Below, in pieces: positions 1 to 6,689 of a stretch of 10,088 bases of DNA (position 1 is its first letter; each line of letters opens with the position of its first letter). The position numbers and the translations under genes were made by a program. The notes under the pieces are model-generated. The model saw nothing but the letters and a program-made list of their open reading frames with translations. It was not told the DNA's origin and did not search any database. This DNA is from Euperipatoides rowelli (taxonomy: Eukaryota > Onychophora > Udeonychophora > Euonychophora > Peripatopsidae), in the NCBI GenBank assembly GCA_003024985.2, contig PXIH01S0005942.1; one strand, 5' to 3'.

Positions 1-395
1 AAACCGGAAGTGGTCCAGAACCGGCATATTACATCTACTGACTTGGAGAGGACCAAATGGACTAAAAAATTTATGATATTAAATAATATTAATTTTCTAA
101 TTTTTCCAGACTCAATGATCTGAAATACACAAAATTCCAAATTATCAAAACTCTAACATATCTCCATTACTGGCTCCCTCACTTGCTCACAATCAGATAA
201 TGTCTTTTGTATTTGCTCTATTTCAAGCATTTTTTTAGTATGGGCATTTTCAAGTCCTCCCTATCTTTGTTTTTTGTCTGTTCACTATTTCTTGAAATCT
301 TTTTTATTCCCTTCTATATCTCATTATTAGATATCTAATGCCTCTTTCCAGTCATTTACTTTTGCAAGATCTTCCAGAAACCCATATTGGCCATA
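1..395 (-). pseudogene. Decayed coding-like frame, unrecognised
   Basis: Reading the minus strand from 395 to 1 in one frame gives protein-like stretches broken by stops. A piece starting near 395 reads YGQYGFLEDLAKVNDWKEA. A piece near 255-130 has a heptad-like, charged look (LENAHTKKMLEIEQIQKTL). About 50 further codons to the window edge contain no stop. In DNA this AT-rich a stop is expected every 15 or so codons, so two adjacent long open stretches in the same frame are mildly notable. A triple stop follows the first piece, and other stops follow. The AG at 396-397, after a pyrimidine-rich stretch on the minus strand, could be a splice acceptor. I do not recognise the family. It may be a dead retroelement ORF, an old pseudogene, or chance. 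Confidence 0.22.
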
Positions 396-1210
396 CTATA
401 AGAGGTAGACAATTGTTTAGTTGCAGATCGCATCTGGGGATAAAGTATGGGAGGGGTGACCTTTTAGGCACAATACCATAAAGGCTTTACAAAATCAACT
501 AAAAAAATTTGGCTGATAAGACACTAGAAAAGCTAGGACAGGTCTAGCAAATTAGTGATGGATTTAATCAACTTTTTAAAGTGGAGTTAATAATTTAATC
601 CTAACTGAAAAAAATTAAAGCATAAACTTTAATTCTCTTTATTACAATTTGGAATAACAGAACATTTTATTATTTAAAATTAAAATAAAAGGATATAAGT
701 TACTATAAAAAAAAGGATGATGTTTTATGCTATTTAGTTTGTTGGCTGTTTGGTGACGTTGCTGATATGTGGATTACAACAAGTTTACTCGTTATTAAAA
801 CCATGTTTTCTTTCTTGTTATTTTTTTTTCTTTTTAGATTTCTTGTTATTTTTTTTAGAAATTCTTGTTGTGCCTTCACTTATTTTTTTCTACATTTTTA
901 TTTGTTTAAACTTTGTATTTTTAAGGTTAACTATTATAGTTAACTTTATGATATTAAGTAATAATAAATAAAGAACGTCTAGGTTTTTTTTTTTTATTAT
1001 TAGAATAGGAAAGGGATCTTCTAGTTATTGAATTAAATACAAATTTTTTTAACCCATAAACAATTCTATATGAATATTCAAATCAATAATATTTAAACAA
1101 TTTTAATTTTGAACTTTTTTAATGATTGTTACAAAACCATTAATTTTTATTTTACGATTTGCGTTTTAAATATGAATTTCATGTTTTGTGGCTTTCTTTT
1201 AAAACCTTAA
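396..1210. other. AT-rich stretch, no gene seen
   Basis: I see no gene, RNA or clear repeat here. The only ATG-started open frame of note (750-971, plus) encodes almost nothing but F, L, I, S and V from T-rich DNA. That is what low-complexity sequence gives, and it has no recognisable motif. Confidence 0.6.
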
Positions 1211-1321
1211 ATGCATTGGCTAAAAGAAAATCTAAAACTTGGAGTTCAAGGTGGAAATTGGTTTATAGTGCATCGAGTAACAACTGATCGGTCATTAGTG
1301 TGTGTAGCTTCAGTTACAGAG
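1211..1321 (+). CDS. Possible single host exon (unrecognised)
   Basis: A 37-codon open frame starts at an ATG (1211) directly after an in-frame TAA and ends at TAA 1322-1324. Its composition is much less biased than the neighbourhood and looks protein-like, with pieces such as ENLKLGVQGGNWFIVHRV and SLVCVASVT. The end, ACAGA followed by GTAAGAAG at 1321, fits a splice donor, so the open frame may be an internal exon of about 94 bases from an AG near 1225-1226 to 1320. The upstream acceptor is weak because its pyrimidine tract (about 1190-1200) is interrupted by A-rich sequence. I cannot name the protein. Alternatives are a fragment of a mobile-element ORF or chance. No flanking exons were found. 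Confidence 0.27.
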
Positions 1322-1324
1322 TAA

Positions 1325-1860
1325 GAAGTGAGATTGTGGTCGGCTATAATTCATTTGTAGGCATGTTTTCTTTCTCTCATCACAAATCTTTTTACACTTC
1401 ATGTCGAAGAATATCCCAGTTGAATAGGCACTGAAAACCAATCTGAACCTTTTTTCTTTTCTTTCTTTAGTTTTAGGAAGAAGAAATATTTGAAAAAAAA
1501 AAAAAAAATATCAATGTGTTTTTGTTTATAAAAATAATTTATCTATAATGAAACAAAATGTTAATTTCCCAACAAAATAACAATAAAACATTTATTGCCT
1601 GTTGTTTTCTTATCCAAATTATTTCTTCCATTCCTGTGATCAGACATACAATTTTTTTTTAAAAAATGGTTGTTAAATGTATACATCTGAATCTTTTTTT
1701 CTTATGTTATATATGTTCGTTGCATGAATGCTTTAGAAATAATATAAACAAGCTAAACCCAGGCAGAACATCTGCTCCCCAAGATGTTAATTCATTGCCC
1801 AATTTTTAAAAAGTACAAAATTTTTAAAAGGACATTCCCATTTAAACATTGATTCTAGCT
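1325..1860. other. AT-rich intergenic or intronic stretch
   Basis: No gene is visible. It contains an A15 run near 1493-1507 and a small hairpin at 1767-1788 (arms AACATCT and AGATGTT, 8-base loop). The 11-base string AGCTAAACCCA occurs at 1751-1761 and again at 1857-1867; this is probably coincidental. Confidence 0.5.
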
Positions 1861-1876
1861 AAACCCACATTTTTTT
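1861..1876. repeat. Target-site duplication, left copy
   Basis: The 16 bases AAACCCACATTTTTTT are repeated exactly at 2114-2129. The two copies bracket the SINE-like element at 1877-2113, which is what target-primed insertion leaves. Part of the match is a T run, so the informative part is AAACCCACA. Confidence 0.7.
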
Positions 1877-2113
1877 TTAAAAAAAAAAAAAATCTCACCT
1901 ACAACTGGGAGAAGAGATGTATTTTTTTTTAGGTTAATCAATTTAAATATGCCAGATAATTTACAAATAATACATTAGAAACAGGTTCCTAAGACGTTAA
2001 CAAGGGCAGCATACTTGGAAAAACCCAAAGCAAGCTGTTACAGCTAGGGGGAAAAAAAACATTCCATAACTGCCCAAACCGAGGCGAATCCGCTCGACCA
2101 CGTAACCGAGACG
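1877..2113 (-). mobile_element. SINE-like retroposon, copy 1
   Basis: This 237-base insertion is bracketed by an exact 16-bp direct repeat. Read on the minus strand, its head contains GTTACGTGGTCGAGCGG at about 2106-2090. That matches the start of Ser/Leu-type tRNAs and an internal RNA polymerase III A box (TGGTCGAGCGG). A B box is not clear. The segment from about 2090 to 1983 aligns with a second copy at about 9765-9655, sharing GGCAGTTATGGAA, a T run followed by C5-6, and a GTC...GAACC end. The other end on this strand is GTGAGA followed by T14, then the duplication. A similar GTGAGA plus T10 end occurs at 9966-9985. A T-rich rather than A-rich tail is odd. The orientation is therefore inferred mainly from the tRNA-like head. 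Family name unknown. Confidence 0.65.
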
Positions 2114-2129
2114 AAACCCACATTTTTTT
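2114..2129. repeat. Target-site duplication, right copy
   Basis: Exact copy of 1861-1876. On the minus strand it reads as A7 followed by TGTGGGTTT. The A7 is also the likely poly(A) tail of the eL20 retrocopy next to it, so the SINE appears to have used that A-rich site as its target. Confidence 0.65.
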
Positions 2130-2652
2130 CCGTTGTTTTCATCAATTTATTTTTCTTAAATGATGTACAATATCCTTAAATACCGTACTTATTGTTCTTG
2201 ATAATATTGACACAAAGTGGCAATGGGAACTGGATACGACCATTATGGGATTGTTTTGGAATTTCTTTAATTGTAATAATCTGAATTGAAATATATCTAT
2301 CACTATGACATGTTCCTATATACCCGATAGCATTGAGTAACAGCTCCAGTTACAATTAGATCACGATAAGGTACATATTGTGGGTACCACTGCAGGAATC
2401 ATAACAAAGCCAAATAGCAACATTTTTTATCTTCAAAGGCTTTTTTTCAAAAATGCTTTCAGCACATTATTTCGTCCTTAGCCTTTTTTTAGCTTCTTCA
2501 ACATTTTAGCAAAATAAAAGAATCTGGATTTTGCAGTTACATGGTCAGGAGCAAAAATACGCATCCAATACTAAGGTGATTTTTTTATTTTTCTCCAATG
2601 GCAACTGACAGCCAATGATTTTGTACACCTATAATTCTCCTCTAACTTTCAT
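2123..2652 (-). pseudogene. RPL18A: Processed pseudogene of ribosomal protein eL20 (L18a)
   Basis: eL20 is a component of the cytosolic large ribosomal subunit; this copy is dead. The start codon is at 2652-2650, preceded by GGCCACC. Pieces of the family appear in order but in changing frames. First come MKVRGEL, a stop at codon 8, and YKIIG. Next is [15 protein letters not shown] (from 2564), after a one-base shift near 2571. Then follow [17 protein letters not shown] and GTHNMY (ending 2371), [15 protein letters not shown] (from 2368), and SIQI. Last are GRIQFPLP and a stop at 2178-2176. The family's SRSGTHNMY site and FPLP motif are well conserved. About 159 codons' worth of DNA is present against a usual length near 176. 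There are no introns, at least four frameshifts and several stops. AATAAA (2151-2146) and A7 (2129-2123) follow, so it arose by reverse transcription of an mRNA. Confidence 0.93.
2146..2151 (-). promoter_or_regulatory. Polyadenylation signal of the eL20 retrocopy
   Basis: AATAAA on the minus strand, 25 bases after the stop and 16 bases before an A7 run at 2129-2123. This is the spacing expected of a copied mRNA 3' end. Confidence 0.7.
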
Positions 2653-2683
2653 GGTGGCCACTTTACATGTGGAACGCTAAAAA

Positions 2684-2717
2684 AATATTCCCATTTATAT
2701 ATATAAATGGGAATATT
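2684..2717. repeat. Perfect 34-bp palindrome
   Basis: The arms AATATTCCCATTTATAT (2684-2700) and their exact complement (2701-2717) meet with no spacer. Weaker pairing continues outward to about 2671 and 2732 (GAACGCTAAAAA against GAACCGAAAAAG). It lies just beyond the 5' end of the eL20 retrocopy. The cause is unknown; it could be a minimal foldback element or a replication-slippage product. Confidence 0.85.
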
Positions 2718-2978
2718 CTTTTTCGGTTCAAATTTCTACTGAGATTACTGATATTAAAAATAAGTTCAAAATTTGATCAATAGGTATCAATTTTGCATTT
2801 TTTTGTGCCACATATCATAAGGATTTTATATATAGATTGGTGATTATAAGATTTATTTCAAATGTTTTACCGTGCTCATTTTTGAAAAGGCAAGACTTTT
2901 GAAAATTTGTTTGTAGTATCCGAGCAGGTACAGTCTAGTGAGAGCTTCCATGGGGGAAACCCTTGTATTTGAACCTGA

Positions 2979-3149
2979 CTTTACTTTGAATACTGGTCAG
3001 TGTTAGAAATTTATGGAGATTTGAATAAGAGTACCAGGATTTTTTCATCAAATATTGTACTACCTTAGTAGTCAAAGTTTGAAGACTCAGATGAAGATTC
3101 AAGATGAGAAGGGTTTAAAAAAACTGAAGAAGCTGTAATCTACATATAA
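2979..3149 (+). pseudogene. Possible decayed coding fragment, unrecognised
   Basis: One plus-strand frame reads EYWSVLEIYGDLNKSTRIF, then two stops (3066-3071), then KFEDSDEDSR, a stop, EGFKKTEEAVIYI and a final stop. The acidic and charged stretches are unusual in such AT-rich DNA and keep one frame across three internal stops. Just upstream, in another frame, MGETLVFEPDF (from 2950) has similar character. No family is recognised. Chance is a real alternative. Confidence 0.18.
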
Positions 3150-3289
3150 CTTAGGAAATTTATACTCCTACAAATATGCTTAAAATAACCCTGGATCCAG
3201 TATTCCAGTATCACTCTTGTGGAATTTCCATAACTACAAAGTCCAGTACTGTTACAATTTGACTTTCCCCACAGAGACATATACACGGT

Positions 3290-3690
3290 GTCCAATAACT
3301 AGACTACCTTTTTTTTAACGATTATCATAACCCATGAACCAAAAGTCATACCACAAACCGTTTGCTACAATTTTTTTATCTACTCAAAAGGGCTTTTAGG
3401 CTACATGCCATTAATAGGTCTCTACATGTGTTTTTTTTTGTTGCATGCACAATCGTACCTATGGAACACTTGCACCCCCAAGTTTTGTTTCAACATGATG
3501 GTGTGCCACCACATTAGAGTGTAGCTGTCCATCAGGTTTTGGACACATTACTCCCAGACAGGTGGATTGAACAAGATGGACCCACATCTTGTCCACCAAG
3601 GTTACCTGACATAACCCTACTTGATTTTTTTTAAGAACATGGTTTACCAGACACACACCTGTACCAACCCTTAATGTTCTTAAGACTTGA
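3290..3690 (+). pseudogene. Dead mariner-like (DD41D-type) transposase fragment
   Basis: This is the C-terminal half of a Tc1/mariner-superfamily DDE transposase, which cuts and pastes DNA transposons. The in-frame read from about 3440 includes VLFQHDGVPPH, where the family has FQQDGAPPH with the second catalytic aspartate (codon 3497-3499). It continues through LPDRWIEQDGPTSCPPR to LPDITLLDFF, where the family has SPDLTPLDFFLWG with the third catalytic aspartate (codon 3623-3625). Exactly 41 codons separate the two aspartates, the DD41D spacing. Stops at 3515-3517 and 3632-3634 kill it. Further along, LPDTHLYQP matches the VKDxVYxP block. The first catalytic aspartate and N-terminal DNA-binding domain are missing. 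ACACGGTGTCC at about 3285-3296 resembles mariner-type terminal repeats, but no partner repeat was found. Confidence 0.88.
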
Positions 3691-3708
3691 ATAATACAAT
3701 TTTATTAA

Positions 3709-3892
3709 TTTAATGAAGATCGTAGAACTAGGGGACATAAATTCAAGTTCTTCATTAATAGATCTATAGACTATTTGAAACATAGTTGTATCATTTTGGA
3801 ATGGTTTACCAGAAAAAGTTGTAGAATCTAAGTCAGTTGAATCTTTTAAGCTTAGGTTAGATGATTTTATGGATGGTTTAAGTATTGTTTAG
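3709..3892 (+). pseudogene. 3' end of a CR1/jockey-like LINE ORF2
   Basis: The C-terminal tail of a non-LTR retrotransposon ORF2, downstream of the reverse transcriptase core. FNEDRRTRGHKFK (3709-3747) matches the RTRGHxxKL block. After a frameshift near 3775-3782 the next frame gives VVSFWNGLPEKVVESKSV and then FKLRLDDFMD, ending at TAG 3890-3892. This is the usual WNxLPxxVVxAxSVxxFKxxLD terminus of such elements, and the stop is probably the natural one. The rest of ORF2 is absent, which fits the 5' truncation typical of LINE copies. The fragment begins within about 20 bases of the end of the mariner relic, so one may have inserted into the other. Confidence 0.9.
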
Positions 3893-4128
3893 TTTAACTA
3901 TATGAATTTGGGATAATTTGAATTGTTCTAATTGGTTTGTTTTTATTTTGGAATAGATTGGCAAAAAAAGTAGGGAAGCGAGCTAGGTCTGTTGATTTAT
4001 TTTAAGCAAAGTTGAGGAGTTTATTGAGGGCTTAACTAGTTAGGTATTGCAATGGGTGTAAAATTGATATATACAGTATATATATATGTAATCATCAACG
4101 GTAAGGTCAGGGTTACGGTAAGGTCAGG
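3893..4128 (+). mobile_element. Probable LINE 3' untranslated region and tail
   Basis: DNA downstream of the LINE stop is G+T-rich on the plus strand up to about 4060. It then passes into a TA-rich run (4066-4088) and ends in two copies of ACGGTAAGGTCAGG (4098-4111 and 4115-4128, period 17). LINE 3' ends often finish in short tandem repeats, so I place the element's end here. That boundary is inferred. Confidence 0.45.
4098..4128. repeat. Short tandem repeat, 17-bp period, two copies
   Basis: ACGGTAAGGTCAGG occurs exactly at 4098-4111 and 4115-4128, separated by GTT. It is candidate tail sequence of the neighbouring LINE. Confidence 0.75.
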
Positions 4129-5408
4129 ACTGTAAAGAAAATATAATAAAATCGGAGAGAAAATACTAATTCCACACACTACTACATTTTAGTTGTCACA
4201 CGACTCCTTACGTTAATTATCTTGGTGGACAGATAATGGGATCTAACCAAATGATCTCTATGGAGAGAGATTTAAAAAAAAACAAATTTTTTTTTTACAA
4301 AATGATGAAGCTAATAAAAATTCTAATTCGGATGAATTCAAACCCCTCTTATAATCAATTAATAAACAAATACCTATCTCTTAAATGACAGTGATAATCT
4401 GAAATAACAATCAACCAATAAAAATAAAGTAAAATATTTCTCTCTTTTTCTTTAAAAAAAAGCAAGATTTGCCTGAGCAAAAATATATCTAATCATTATA
4501 ACTTTAAATTACTAATATTATTATCTTATTAGTTTTAACTTAATTAATAAAAATCATTTGTAATTATAGTTTTCTTAATGATATTTTTCTTAGAATCATT
4601 CCCTATTAAACCTCCATGAAAATGTAATAAAAGAGAGAAGAAAAAAATTAGAAATGATTAATCAATGATCTTAATTATCAAAATATTACCCATTAACTTA
4701 ATAAGTACAAATGTAAATTACGAAATTATGCCTCTCACTTTAGATCTCTCCCATAAATTAAAAACCTCTCATTATTTATATATGCCGACAATATTTTTTA
4801 AAGCATCAGAGACCCTGCCATCTAGTGTTAATAATATCAAACAAGAAAATTAGCATTCCTTTAAATTCATTTAAATTATGAATATTCTCACAGCATAAAA
4901 TTAAAAAAGAAATCGTCTCAATGTCAAACATCTCTTTATAAAAATAAATTGACTGCGTAACTAAATATCAACTCTAAACATTTATGGTCTCAATGAAAAT
5001 TTTAGATTTTAGTCTAATGCAAAATAAAAATTTTGAATACAAGAATCAAAGATAATTTAGCCAAACATGGGCTATAAATAGCAACAAATTTTTTGAAAAC
5101 ATTATTGAATTTTAAAATTTTGAAAAAATAAATCCTTAATAGGCTTGATAAAGAAAACATCAAACTTCATCCAATCCGAATTTTAATTTCACAAATGATT
5201 AAAAAAAATGAAAGATTACTAGCCTAATTAATATGGCAGAAATAAAAAGTTTAGTAAATTCACATTTAATTAAATAAATAGACACAGTAGTGCAATTATG
5301 TATTACCCTCCCTCAGATATCGCTTTATATCCAATTATTATTGATTGATGATTTCCTCCCCCCCCCCCTCTTGACCTCATATTACAGCTGAAGCTTTTTC
5401 TTTACTGA
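4129..5408. other. Very AT-rich stretch, no gene seen
   Basis: This is among the most AT-rich parts of the window. No exon, RNA gene or transposon end is recognisable. The open frame at 4665-4853 has no motif and typical AT-biased composition. An 11-base C run at 5358-5368 within CCTC...CTC is the only sharp compositional feature. Confidence 0.6.
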
Positions 5409-5434
5409 GGCTGCGTTTTTTAAAAATCTCCGAG
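5409..5434 (+). repeat. Left terminal inverted repeat
   Basis: GGCTGCG, T6, A5, TCTCCGAG. It pairs with 6133-6159 with one substitution (G/A at the fifth base) and one extra T. It continues into a short hairpin (CTCCGAG TT CTCGGAG, 5428-5443). Confidence 0.88.
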
Positions 5435-5639
5435 TTCTCGGAGAACTATAGAGAAAGCTCTGAATCTGGAGAAGTCATATTTTAAAAAAATTGGAGATTC
5501 TCTATTGCGGATTTTAATAATCTCTGACGAACTCGGAGAACTTTCAGATAAGTCTCTGACTTCTCCAAGAAAAAACATTGGGATTCGGAGAACTTGGGAG
5601 AAGTACCCACAATGCATTGTAACACAATCAAAATCCAAA

Positions 5640-5690
5640 ATGGAGGAAAATAGATTTTATTTAAATTTATGTGTGTCAAATATGATGTAA
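5640..5690 (+). other. Short reading frame inside the TIR element
   Basis: An ATG in an AAAATGGAGG context at 5640 opens 16 codons (MEENRFYLNLCVSNMM) before TAA. It lies just after CCCACAATGCATTG. It could be the surviving start of a transposase gene deleted in this copy, but the stretch is too short to tell. Confidence 0.15.
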
Positions 5691-5836
5691 CTGGTCTATT
5701 ATTTCTAGGCAGTACTTCCTCTCCATAGTTTTTTTATTTTGACAATTTACGAAATATTTTACAATGGCAATGATTATTTTTTAAATGCTGAAAAATGAAT
5801 TGTTTCCAATGAGATAGCAATAGCTACCGTAACCAT

Positions 5837-6025
5837 CTATGTATTGGTGGCACAGATAGCAAGCATGGATAACCAAGACATCACATGTACGAATGCTGCC
5901 ACAGACATGTTTTTTTTTCTGTCTGACAGTAGACCTTTAAAAGAACCTTCAGGTGATAGTTTAGCCAAATTTATGCTTTTAACAGCTTTTTTTTTACTGT
6001 ACAATTTTTCTCCTTTCGTCTCCAT
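5837..6025 (-). other. 62-codon open frame inside the TIR element
   Basis: The minus-strand frame starts at ATG 6025-6023 (AAAAGATGGAGACG) and runs to a stop at 5839-5837. The start is lysine-rich (METKGEKLYSKKKAVK) and the rest has no recognised domain. A plus-strand frame overlaps it (5844-6053), so at most one is real. It might be leftover transposase N-terminal sequence of the parent element, or chance. Confidence 0.15.
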
Positions 6026-6132
6026 CTTTTATTTCTCTGTTAGCGTATTTTAATAATCTCGGACCCTGCCTTCTCTGTTTATATTCTGTTAGTTCTCTGT
6101 GACGTGTAGCCTACAATTTCTCGGAGATCGAG

Positions 6133-6159
6133 CTCGGAGATTTTTAAAAAAACGTAGCC
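6133..6159 (-). repeat. Right terminal inverted repeat
   Basis: The reverse complement reads GGCTACG, T7, A5, TCTCCGAG and pairs with 5409-5434. A second CTCGGAG motif sits just inside it at 6120-6126. Confidence 0.88.
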
Positions 6160-6689
6160 GAATAGAAATTATTTTGGGTTTTTAGTGACTGCAGTGCCCC
6201 TTATTGTTAACTAGCATACACCTATTAAAAAACAATAAAAACTATGGAGCCTAAACTATTTTTAAGGAAAGAGCTATAATAATCCAATACTAAAGTTGGT
6301 TCCCAGGTTTGAGACAATGTGAATGGTACTGGCAGATAATCCGATTGGAAAACTTTCATAGAAGAACAGTATTATCTTTGTGAAATTTCTGTTGGAATAT
6401 ACTGTAGATTTACTACTCTAGGCATGTTCGTCAATAACTAACTTTTTTAGTTATTTATATTTTTATGATAATCTTTATTTTTATGGTTTCTTCCTTTTTT
6501 TCTTATTAATCATTCGTTAATTGTTTCTGGGTAAAAGACAGACTTGTATTTTAGTGTATGCCTTTTATTAACTTTTTGGTGCTTTTTTAACTCACTATTA
6601 TCAAATATCTCTCTTCACCAATTTTGAGCTTTCTTTAGTGAGGATTGCGGGAGTTTAACGAATCAGTATTAGTACCGTGGCTAAATGTT
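6160..6689. other. AT-rich stretch, no gene seen
   Basis: Nothing recognisable. A plus-strand frame around 6334-6438 is open for about 30 codons without a known motif. The transition to less AT-rich DNA begins near 6690. Confidence 0.5.

Larger units (their letters stand above)
5409..6159. mobile_element. Non-autonomous DNA transposon with TIRs (751 bp)
   Basis: The two ends are inverted copies: GGCTGCGTTTTTTAAAAA at the left and, on the opposite strand, GGCTACGTTTTTTTAAAAA at the right, both followed by TCTCCGAG. Inside the ends the motif CTCGGAG or its complement recurs: 5428-5434, 5437-5443, 5532-5538, 6120-6126 and 6133-6139, with a variant at 5584-5590. A 14-base direct repeat (ATTTTAATAATCTC) lies at 5511-5524 and 6047-6060. 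Repeated subterminal motifs are usual transposase-binding sites in hAT, CACTA and similar elements. No transposase is present, so the copy would need an enzyme made elsewhere. No convincing target-site duplication is visible (only GA on both sides), so the superfamily cannot be assigned. Confidence 0.85.

Noticed and set aside
1-260. A Tc1-like transposase relic on the plus strand (IFPDSMI near 103-120 like IFSDESMI, and VWAFSS near 238 like VWGCFSS, in one frame).
   Set aside because: Each match needs a missing codon, the sequence between them does not align, there is no third catalytic block downstream, and the opposite strand offers a longer coding-like reading. Probably coincidence.
750-971. 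A 73-codon plus-strand open frame.
   Set aside because: It is T-rich low-complexity DNA read as hydrophobic residues, with no motif and no plausible gene context.
1858-2681. GCTAAA at 1858-1863 and 2676-2681 as a target duplication for the eL20 retrocopy.
   Set aside because: Only six bases match, and the left copy is separated from the A-tail by unexplained TGTGGG, so it does not fit clean target-primed insertion.
3459-3656. A 65-codon minus-strand open frame.
   Set aside because: It is the opposite strand of the mariner transposase relic, whose conserved motifs are on the plus strand.
5358-5368. An 11-base C run as a regulatory or structural element.
   Set aside because: A lone homopolymer with no partner motif; more likely a microsatellite or sequencing-prone tract.
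5407-6161. GA on both sides of the TIR element as a 2-bp target-site duplication.
   Set aside because: Two matching bases are expected by chance and GA is not the known target of a TIR superfamily I can name. The true duplication has probably decayed or the ends are off by a few bases.
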